Origin: Antedon mediterranea
Lineage: Eukaryota; Echinodermata; Crinoidea; Comatulida; Antedonidae
Length of the DNA stretch: 60,000 nucleotides
Direction of reading: 5' to 3'
Assembly: GCF_964355755.1 (NCBI RefSeq)
Contig: NC_092675.1
Coordinates: 6,484,312-6,544,311 of the forward strand
A program made the translations under genes and the position numbers. Below the pieces are notes generated by a model. It had not been told where the DNA came from. It saw only the letters and a list, made by a program, of their open reading frames with translations, and ran no database searches. Of the stretch, positions 51,960 through 60,000 are shown one piece after another. Position 1 is the first letter of the stretch. Every line of letters begins with the position of its first letter.

Positions 51960-52390
51960 TATTTTTCTTTAACTTTATGGTGAAATATACTGTATACGTA
52001 ATATGATATAGAGTATATCTCGTTTTATTACTCGGGGTACCTGAGTCTAGGACTCTCTCATCTTTTCCTCTTCTTCTACCATCCAGACACTATTGAGCAA
52101 AAAGTGCGATTTATAAAGTACTACTCCTCCCTTATTCGTTGTAGTATTGAGCTCGGATATAGCATGAATATACTACAGGGACATGTCCTCAAAGCTATAG
52201 AGCCGGATTTTTTAATTTCAAACCGGATGCAGCCATATCACGTCTCGAAGATGGTACCGTATAGCCGTATTTGGTAGCGCGGTTATTGATGTGTATGTGA
52301 CGTTACATCCGCTCTTATGACGTCATTACAGCTTCTTTCGCTGTACCCCGAGTATCGCACATTCGTGCTTGTTGTTTTCAATCTGTGCTG

Positions 52391-53700
52391 CAGAGGTTGG
52401 ATATAATTTTTTTTTAAACGGATAATGAGCTAGCGTTTTCACTCGCCGTATATTATGTACAAATCTTTATTATTGCAGTTAAACCACCCACATCATCACC
52501 TTTCCCTCACTGGCATGAGTAGCGTTGTAAAACCAGTAGAGAATAGGCCTACGGTACATCACATGCCCTAAACGCAGAACAACTTTGGTGGGTAGGGTAG
52601 GAACCAACTTAAGTATGAATTGGCTCTAAGAAACAATTGAAAACCATTAGGCCTACTAATTAAGTTGAGTTAGATAATTTAATATTTATTGACGATTAAA
52701 TCGAATTTATGATTTTCCCCGAATAGAGGTGGTTTTCACAAATTGTTTTACATTATATTATAAACATATACACGTCGTAGTGATGTATCGTTACATGTGC
52801 TGTACTATTTCAATCGACTAGGACGGTGATAGTTTCAACAAAGTATTACATCGCAATGTTTTACTGTGTTTAGTGGTATATTATTTGTAAAACATGAAAG
52901 CAATTAATATTTCGTTACTAAATGGATAAAGAATATATTTTAACATTGTTCCTCTTTGCACCCATCCTCTTCCCCATCCCTCAACCCTAATGTTACATAC
53001 AAAACACAAATTAAGTTTGTTTAAATTTGACTTAAACAATTGGTCTTATTTTGTGACAAGTTTCTCTTTCGGAAGTAATAGGGTGCTAATTTTAGTTCAG
53101 TACATAAATCACAGTGTCTATTTATTCGTTCCTGTACACGACATTATTATTATTATTGTCCTGCGGTACGTACATTTGAAATCGCCAGTTTTTTAACGCT
53201 GAAATTATTATGTATTCGAGAACCATCTGTGGGCACGACCTAGTGTTTCATAACATATATCTAGATAGATAGGCCAAGAGGGCTAAACCATTTTAAATAA
53301 TATATAGACAATAATGAATGATTATGAGTGCAATGGCACAAATAATTTCATGAGGTGAAAATAGAAAATGTATTCTTTCACCGAATGAAGCTATTTGTTT
53401 CATCACGAATAGCCTATAAAATATTCATTTTTATTTGATAACATATATCTACTTTAACGATAGGTGAAGGGCAAAACTAATCTGGTGCTCAACTGAAAAT
53501 GGCATGAAAGACTCACTCAATTAAGGGCATACAACATGTAATGGTGTTTACTGGACAGCAATGCCTTGCTATTTGTTAATAATTGATTTGTGTTTATTAA
53601 GAATATATAATAAAATATTATTTTATATAATATTATTTTATATAATATTGTTTTATTATGTAATTTTGTGACTTATATATGTTATCCTTTGTTACAATTC
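52391..53700. other. spacer, no gene recognised
   Basis: AT-rich. Two TAGGCCTA sites (about 52547, 52649) and no exon or repeat copy that I can support. Confidence 0.35.
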
Positions 53701-53742
53701 TTTTCACCTGATGATGGGCTATGCCCGAAACATGTCGTTAAA
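53701..53742 (+). ncRNA. hammerhead-ribozyme-like motif
   Basis: CTGATGA (53708-53714), a 4-bp hairpin GGGC-TAT-GCCC (53716-53726), then GAAAC (53727-53731), AT and GTC match the ordered core of a hammerhead. The flanks TTTTCAC and GTTAAAA can pair at six of seven positions as stem I. Very short stem III hammerheads are known from Penelope-like elements. One extra T between CTGATGA and stem II departs from the consensus and may reduce or abolish activity. No Penelope reverse transcriptase is seen nearby. Confidence 0.45.
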
Positions 53743-54463
53743 ATAAATCTATATTGAGGCAGTTTTAACTTATTTGATCTTGATTTTTTTCTATATCCTG
53801 CCTATGCAGCTCTTTGATTTATATATATATATACAGTAATAAAATATTTAGTTAGATTTGATAAAATATATCTACTTTAACGATAGGCCAATTAGAAATA
53901 GCGCTCTTTGAACGCAGAGTATACATATTATTCAGTAAACTACCTCTATTAGTTTATAAAACTATTTTTTGGAGAATGAATGACTTAATACTTTCAAAAG
54001 GTTTGATTCATAGCCTACGGTACGCTTCTACCGTCTAAAAATACTATTAAAAACAGTGACATTGCAACAATAATCTATTATATAATAAAAATAATAGATA
54101 TGTTGTACGAATCATGTTCATCATGTAAATTAAGTAACCAATCACCGAATTGAAGAAATGTCGTGCTATTGAACAAACAATGTGTCGTCACTGTTTCTTT
54201 TGTGAGTATATTCATAATCAGAATTAACATGTTCATTGTCATCTGCAAGTATTGAAATCTACACGAATCAGGAAGACAATAATTCACGCAATAAACGGTA
54301 AGCATTATAGGAGTTTAAACTTAAAATTCACTAACAATTTCGCTACTAAATAAACTACTGTACAATTTATGTTTTTCGTCTTGTACGTTTTACTTATATT
54401 TTTTTTCATTTTAAAGGAACTTCTATTAGAAAAAAGCCTTATTTCTTGTGTAAGGTCATAACA
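53743..54463. other. spacer, no gene recognised
   Basis: AT-rich with a tatata run (53820-53835). Nothing else recognised. Confidence 0.35.
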
Positions 54464-57030
54464 CATTAGTTAGTAGCCTATTTTAGTTGTCACGATCTCA
54501 CATTAGTAGCCTATGTTAGTTGTAACGATCTCACAGAAGTAGCCTATGTTAGTTGTCACAATCTCACATTAGTAGACTGATTGATTGATTGAAATATATA
54601 TTTATTATTATTTTATTTTAGTAGACTATGGTAGTTGTCACGATCTTACAAAAATAGCCTATGTTAGTTTTCGTGATCTTACATTAGTAGCCTATAGTAT
54701 TTGTCATGATCTCACAGAAGTAGCCTGTAGTATGTGTCACGATCTCACAGAAGTAGCCTATGGTAGTTGTCACGATCTTACAAAAAAATAGTCTGTTAGT
54801 TGTCGCGATCTTACATTAGTAGCCTATAGTATTTGTCACGATCTCACAGAAGTAGCCTATGGTAGTTGTCACGATCTTACAAAAATAGTCTGTCAGTTGT
54901 CACGGTCTCACATTAGTAGCCTATGGTAGTTGTCACGATCTCACAGAAGTAGCCTATGTTAGTTGTCGCGATCTTACATTAGTAGCCTATAGTATGTGTC
55001 ACGATCTCACAGAACTAGGCTATGGTAGTTGTCGGGATCTTACAAAAATAGTCTGTTAGTTGTCACGGTCTCACATTAGTAGGTGACAACTACCATAGGC
55101 TAGTAGCCTATGGTAGTTGTCACGATCTCACAGAAGTAGCCTTTAGTATTTGTTACAATCTCACATTAGTAGCCTATGCTAGTTGTCACGATCTCACAGA
55201 AGTAGCCTATGTTAGTTGTCACGATCTCACAGAAGTAGCCTATGTTAGTTGTCGCGATCTCACAGAAGTAGCCTATGTTAGTTGTCACGATCTCACAGAA
55301 GTAGCCTATGCTAGTTGTCACGATCTCACAGAAGTAGTCTATGTTAATTGTCACGATCTCACATTAGTAGCCTATGTTAGTTGTCACGATCTCACATTAG
55401 TAGCCTATGTTAGTTGTCGCGATCTCACAGAAGTAGCCTATGTTAGTTGTCACGATCTCACAGAAGTAGCCTATGTTAGTTGTCGCGATCTTACATTAGT
55501 AGCCGATAGTATTTGTCGCGATCTTACATTAGTAGCCTATAGTATTTTTAAAGATCTCACAGAAGTAGCCTATAGTATGTGTCACGATCTCACAGAAGTA
55601 GCCTATGTTAGTTGTCACGATCTTACATTAGTAGCCTATAGTATTTGTCGCGATCTCACATTAGTAGCCTATGGTAGTTGTCACGATCTTACAAAAATAG
55701 TCTATTAGTTGTCGCGATCTTACATTAGTAGCCTATAGTATTTGTCGCGATCTCACATTAGTAGCCTATGGTAGTTGTCGCGATCTTACATTAGTAGCCT
55801 ATAGTATTTTTCACGATCTCACAGAAGTAGTCTATAGAATGTGTCACGGTCTCACAGAAGTAGCCTATGTTAGTTGTCACGATCTCACATTAGTAGCCTA
55901 TGTTAGTTGTCACGATCTCACATTAGTAGCCTATGTTAGTTGTCACGATCTCACATTAGTAGCCTATGTTAGTTGTCACGATCTCACAGAAGTAGCCTAT
56001 GTTAGTTGTCGCGATCTCACAGAAGTAGCCTATGTTAGTTGTCACGATCTCACAGAAGTAGCCTATGTTAGTTGTCGCGATCTTACATTAGTAGCCGATA
56101 GTATTTGTCGCGATCTTACATTAGTAGCCTATAGTATTTTTCACGATCTCACAGAAGTAGCCTATAGTATGTGTCACGATCTCACAGAAGTAGCCTATGT
56201 TAGTTGTCACGATCTTACATTAGTAGCCTATAGTATTTGTCGCGATCTCACATTAGTAGCCTATGGTAGTTGTCACGATCTTACAAAAATAGTCTATTAG
56301 TTGTCGCGATCTTACATTAGTAGCCTATAGTATTTGTCGCGATCTCACATTAGTAGCCTATGGTAGTTGTCACGATCTCACATTAGTAGACTATGTTAGT
56401 TGTCGCGATCTCACATTAGTAGACTATGTTAGTTGTCGCGATCTTACATTAGTAGCCTATGTTAGTTGTCACGATCTCACATTAGTAGACTATGTTAGTT
56501 GTCGCGATCTCACATTAGTAGCCTATGTTAGTTGTCACGATCTCACATTAGTAGACTATGTTAGTTGTCGCGATCTTACATTAGTAGCCTATGTTAGTTG
56601 TCACGATCTCACATTAGTAGACTATGTTAGTTGTCGCGATCTTACATTAGTAGCCTATGTTAGTTGTCACGATCTCACATTAGTAGCCTATGTTAGTTGT
56701 CACGATCTCACAGAAGTAGCCAATGTTAGTTGTCGCGATCTTACATTAGTAGCCTATAGTATTTGTCACGATCTCACAGAAGTAGCCTATAGTATGTGTC
56801 ACGATCTCACAGAAGTAGCCTATGTTAGTTGTCACGATCTTACATTAGTAGCCTATAGTATTTGTCGCAATCTCACATTAGTAGCCTATGGTAGTTGTCA
56901 CGATCTTACAAAAATAGTCTGTTAGTTGTCGCGATCTTACATTAGTAGCCTATAGTATTTGTCGCGATCTCACATTAGTAGCCTATGGTAGTTGTCACGA
57001 TCTTACAAAAATAGTATGTTAGTTGTCGCG
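54464..57030. repeat. 33-bp minisatellite, about 77 copies, with higher-order order
   Basis: The unit is AGTAGCCTATGTTAGTTGTC followed by acgatctcac and att or aga. Two end types (att, gaa) and several centres (gttagttgtc, agtatttgtc, ggtagttgtc) are mixed. A rare variant (agccgatag) recurs at 55501 and 56093, so a block of about 592 bp (18 units) was duplicated. It is broken by unrelated sequence at about 54577-54620, and a short inverted unit lies at 55081-55105. The 33-bp period keeps an 11-residue frame open (VAYVSCHDLTL), not evidence of a gene. It ends 175 bp before the first GPCR leader copy. Confidence 0.95.
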
Positions 57031-57204
57031 GCAGACAAAAAATCAGAAGAGTTTCTAAAAACATAACAAAGTAGAGCAGCCCACTTCCATAAAACAAGAC
57101 AATCGTAAGTACTCTATATATATTTTCTCGTTTTCAGACATGGTCTATCATCGTGAAATATAAATGTTTGCAGTAACATAATATACATATTTCAGATTTC
57201 AAAA

Positions 57205-57234
57205 ATGAGCTTTCTAGTCACCGGAGATACATAA
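57205..57234 (+). promoter_or_regulatory. upstream mini-ORF 1 from duplicated GPCR start
   Basis: ATG opens MSFLVTGDT and stops. The first six codons are those of the GPCR itself, and the lead-in atttcaaaaatgagc is the same. If transcribed, it would be a 9-codon uORF. Confidence 0.6.
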
Positions 57235-57250
57235 TATACATATTTCAAAA

Positions 57251-57280
57251 ATGAGCTTTCTAGTCACCGGAGATACATAA
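57251..57280 (+). promoter_or_regulatory. upstream mini-ORF 2 from duplicated GPCR start
   Basis: Second tandem copy with the same 9-codon frame MSFLVTGDT and TAA, spaced 46 bp from the first and 53 bp before the true start. Confidence 0.6.
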
Positions 57281-57303
57281 GATACATATTTCAGATTTCA
57301 AAA

Positions 57304-58170
57304 ATGAGCTTTCTAGTCACCGTCGATAAAATTCAACAAGTCTTGATGGTGCTCTGTGTTGCAAGTTTGAGTATTGTGGGTACTGGCGGAAACATGTTCA
57401 CCATTTTCAGTATCCTCACTAAGAAATCACTAAGGATGAAAACTGTCAACTATTTTATTATTAATCTAGCAGTAAGTGACCTACTAACCACTGGTGTAAT
57501 ATGCCCAGGGTGGGTTGCTTCTTTAATTTATAAACGATGTGTATTTTCTGATCTTTACTGTACCATAAATGGCATCATGTTATCTATTGCAACAATTTCA
57601 TCTATTTATACAATTGTACTTATCTCTTTTAGTCGATTTGTATATGTTGTTTACAAAAATCGCTATGTTAAATTATTTACAAGTGTTACAAGTATTGGCA
57701 TGGTCATGTTTACTTGGATAGCATGTATAGCTACAGTTATTCTTCCTAACTTCAACAATTTTAATATAGAATTCCATAAGGGAATACTGATGTGTGCATA
57801 TGCTAGCAGAAGTGGGGCTGCAGTTAGCGGTTTGACTAGCACTGTGGGATTTTGTTTTACTCTAAGTGTTGCGTTCTACGGACTACTTTTTAAGCATGTT
57901 TACAAAAAACGAATACACGTGGAAAACGAAAGAAATCCTGACATTGCTATGTTTAAAACATATTTCATTTTGTTTGTTATGTTCTGTCTAACATATATGC
58001 CTTTTGGAATCATGAAACTGAAAGAGGTTAATGACGAATCCTTATCGTACATTTGGCAAGCCACTATGTTGATATTAGTAGCAAATTCTTGCATGAATCC
58101 TTTCGTATATGGTTGGCGGAACAAAATAATAAGACAGTCATTCCTGAAATTAGTTCAGTGTCAGAAATGA
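57304..58170 (+). CDS. intronless rhodopsin-type (class A) GPCR
   Basis: 288 residues in one exon, with seven hydrophobic segments. Family marks: GGN in helix 1 (Asn30), NLAVSDLL in helix 2 (Asp59), Cys86 and Cys164 for the extracellular disulfide, Trp138 in helix 4, CLTYMP in helix 6 (Pro233), and NSCMNPFVY in helix 7. The DRY motif is replaced by SRF (110-112), which lacks the acidic residue that usually holds the receptor inactive. N- and C-termini are very short. Single-exon, tandemly duplicated class A receptors are common in echinoderms, often chemosensory; the ligand is unknown. The ATG at 57304 is chosen because the whole receptor follows; two partial copies of its start lie just upstream. 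Confidence 0.9.
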   Translation: MSFLVTVDKIQQVLMVLCVASLSIVGTGGNMFTIFSILTKKSLRMKTVNYFIINLAVSDLLTTGVICPGWVASLIYKRCVFSDLYCTINGIMLSIATISSIYTIVLISFSRFVYVVYKNRYVKLFTSVTSIGMVMFTWIACIATVILPNFNNFNIEFHKGILMCAYASRSGAAVSGLTSTVGFCFTLSVAFYGLLFKHVYKKRIHVENERNPDIAMFKTYFILFVMFCLTYMPFGIMKLKEVNDESLSYIWQATMLILVANSCMNPFVYGWRNKIIRQSFLKLVQCQK

Positions 58171-58427
58171 AGAAAAGTTTTTTCTATAACATTTAATGTA
58201 ATATCTTGATTATGATTGGCTATTGTTTGTCTTTGAATGTACATTTTACAATCAACTATGACAGCTCGCAAAGTTGAGCAAAATCACTCTTATTTTGTAA
58301 ATTTTTTTTGTGTCATTTTTTAAACATAACTTTGAAGAAACAATAACATAGGCTTGCACAGTATAAATTATTTTGAGCATAAGTTAGAATAGGCCTATAT
58401 ACAAATGTGACCTTTTATCTCCCCCAA
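58171..58427. other. downstream flank of the GPCR
   Basis: AT-rich with no clear AATAAA close to the stop. A TAGGCCTA site lies near 58391. Confidence 0.35.
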
Positions 58428-58603
58428 TAAGCGACTTTGATAACTCCAGAGGGCGACATATTTACAAGGTCAATTGGGACAAAAAGTTCTATCTAGGCCT
58501 GAAGCTAGCGCGACGATGCAAATTTACATGACTGTGCTAGTGCCTAGATGGACATTTTTGTCCTAATTCAACTTCGCCTTCTAGCGTTATCAAAGTTGCT
58601 TAT
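58428..58603. mobile_element. MITE family 8 (ATAAGCGACTTTG ends)
   Basis: The left end ATAAGCGACTTTGATAAC and the right end GTTATCAAAGTTGCTTAT are inverted with one mismatch. The pairing continues inward: agagggcga with cgccttct, gggacaaaaagt with acatttttgtcc. It is 176 bp long; only one copy is in the window. Confidence 0.72.
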
Positions 58604-58996
58604 AGTGATCAATGTAATGATTCTATGGAGGGCTACATATGTGATGCCATTTTGACAAATCAAATTCTAGTATTTATTTATATGCTAATTATTATATCTT
58701 AATACTTGAAAGGTTTCTAATCGACAGTCATTACAAGATGGGGTGAATGGCAAAAGATTTAATTTAAAAAGTCCATGTGAGAAACAAAATCTTTTACAGT
58801 GCACCCCCACCCCCACCACATTTTAACTTTTGAGTAGTAATTATAAACATGATTAAACTGCAGATTTTAATAGAAAAAAAAAGAAATAACCATTAATGGC
58901 CGCTTGTCCTGATAACAAATAAAGCAATTTTCAACTTATATGCTCGATATATGCTAAAATATTTAATACCCTCAGATAAGCCAAAATATTTCACCT
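58604..58996. other. spacer or 3' UTR of the minus-strand gene
   Basis: It lies directly 3' of the minus-strand stop codon at 58997-58999, so part may be its 3' UTR. No other feature seen. Confidence 0.35.
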
Positions 58997-59598
58997 TTAT
59001 TCAATGTAGTTGAAGAATTGTGATAATTTTCGTTGATCTTCTGTTGAAAGTTGAATTCCCCTAAAAAACAAGATAAATACTAATAACTTATCCAATGCTA
59101 TTGGAAATTAAATTATGGTGGGTTGTATATATGAAAATTGTTATCATGGTGCACAGATCTGAAAATAGTTGAAAAGAAGGGGTCAGATATCTCGGAACTT
59201 AACTTTGTTTTAAGTCAGTGAGTTTGAGCCACTTTTCAATATAACCTAAGAAAATATATAAGGTATTAACAATTTTTTTTAAAAAATTGGTTGATAAATA
59301 AAGCCTCACCTCTTAACTGTATTGAAAATATTAATAAATGCCAGTCTAATTAGGGCAATTATTTCTGATTATAGTTTGCGATTGTCTAAATATGTTTATA
59401 CAACTTAATGTATTAATAAAAATAATTCTCTTACTTGAGATGCTGTCCGAATCTGGCCACAATACGATGGATTGCCGTCTTTAACGCCTCCATCACAGAA
59501 TTCTGTAACTTGTATACCGCCGTGTCTTGTTCTGATATTGTACTTTTAGTGTGTATGGAAGTTGGTCTTTGATTTAACTTGGTGTATTTACACAAAGC
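58997..59598 (-). CDS. last two exons of an unidentified minus-strand gene
   Basis: Exon n-1 (59598-59435, minus strand) follows an acceptor (ttttaaaag) and encodes ALCKYTKLNQRPTSIHT, later VYKLQNSVMEALKTAIHRIV and ARFGQHL, ending at a gtaaga donor in phase 2. The last exon (59060-58997) follows a tttttttag acceptor in the matching phase and encodes GIQLSTEDQRKLSQFFNYIE, then TAA. The join is in frame, both exons have less AT than their surroundings, and the peptide is helical-looking and charged. Earlier exons would lie beyond the right edge; 59599-60000 shows none. I do not recognise the family. Confidence 0.55.
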
Positions 59599-59689
59599 CT
59601 TTTAAAAATAAAAGCAAAATATGAACTGTTTTATCTGTAGTCTGTTGTTAGTGTAATTACAATTTTATCAAATCTACATGTCAATCGTT

Positions 59690-59900
59690 ATTCATGATGA
59701 TACTGACGATGATGATAATATTATGATGATAATAATAATGATAATTATGATGATAATTATGATAATAATGATGATTATGATAATAATGTTGATGATGATT
59801 ATGATAATAATGTTGATGATAATGATAATAAGGATAATGATGATGATAATAATACTAATGATGATGATGATAATAATGATTATGTTAATAATATAATAAA
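59690..59900. repeat. GAT/AAT-rich simple repeat
   Basis: Irregular run of gatgat, gataat and aataat triplets. An all-Met/Ile open frame over it is an artefact. Confidence 0.9.
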
Positions 59901-60000
59901 CTAAGCATTAAAAATCAAGACTTTCAGAGGTTCCAACTTAGAAAAGTGAAATATTGGCAGACTTTATAAAAGCTTGGCAAAACCATATGGGGTGCTATAT

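Larger units (their letters stand above)
49561..52390. repeat. palindromic array of tRNA-Val-like modules
   Basis: Units share, in fixed order: gtgggttacagaaagtttt, a tRNA-like module, a ccggctct..atttgaggacatgtccctg block, cgcactttttactcaatagt, and actcgggtaccccgagta. Units from 49561 to about 51850 run one way; from about 51850 to 52390 the same blocks run the other way, making a large imperfect palindrome. ACTCGGGGTACC and its mirror recur at unit ends. Probably a tRNA-derived SINE or a tandemly amplified element. Confidence 0.75.

Noticed and set aside
55839-56300. 153-codon frame of repeating VAYVSCHDLTL
   Set aside because: The 33-bp satellite period is a multiple of three, so the frame is open by construction.
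54464-57030. CRISPR-like array of 33-bp repeats
   Set aside because: Units abut without spacers and the context is animal DNA with introns; it is a satellite.
59678-59896. 72-codon Met/Ile-rich frame
   Set aside because: GAT/AAT simple repeat.

Overview
The window is AT-rich animal (metazoan) DNA: genes are split by GT-AG introns and the space between exons is packed with small transposons, LINE fragments, tRNA-derived SINEs and satellites. The protein architecture (CUB, C-type lectin, fibronectin III and IgGFc-binding modules on one receptor; rapidly duplicating intronless rhodopsin-type GPCRs) and the repeat load fit an invertebrate deuterostome, most likely an echinoderm. I cannot fix the class or species from sequence alone.

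Region 1 (1-22.9 kb, + strand) holds a large receptor gene, called gene A here. I assembled 25 coding exons (2119-22816) whose splice phases agree at every junction, giving about 1,869 residues: signal peptide, four two-exon C-type lectin domains, four two-exon FN3 domains, two CUB domains, one IgGFc-binding domain, a juxtamembrane module, one membrane helix and a short tail. Almost all domain boundaries are phase 1, so the gene reads as a repeated CUB-lectin-FN3 cassette. The IgGFc exon sits inside the intron that splits the second FN3 domain. An extra CUB exon (434-796) lies upstream of the signal-peptide exon and is orphaned.

Region 2 (25.1-31.6 kb, + strand) holds gene B, six exons and about 510 residues: signal peptide, Thr-rich mucin-like stalk, the same juxtamembrane and membrane module as the end of gene A with the same exon phases, then a long cytoplasmic tail with a Pro-rich stretch, an ITSM-like tyrosine motif and a C-terminal PDZ-ligand-like TEL. 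A and B look like tandem relatives: a lectin-type and a mucin-type surface receptor. A 24-bp minisatellite lies between them.

Region 3 (32-46 kb) has no host gene that I can support. It holds MITEs, two Tx1/L1-like LINE remnants, a CR1/Jockey-like LINE, and a long inverted repeat (41.2-43.8 against 45.1-46.0 kb) rich in nuclear-receptor half-sites. Region 4 (46.3-58.2 kb) carries two near-identical intronless GPCR copies, one frameshifted (46307-47198) and one intact (57304-58170). Between them are a SINE/RTE-like composite repeat, a palindromic array of tRNA-Val-like modules, a hammerhead-ribozyme-like motif and a 33-bp minisatellite of about 77 copies. The intact GPCR is preceded by two tandem copies of its own start region. 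At the right edge, two phase-compatible minus-strand exons (58997-59598) form the 3' end of a gene that I cannot name.
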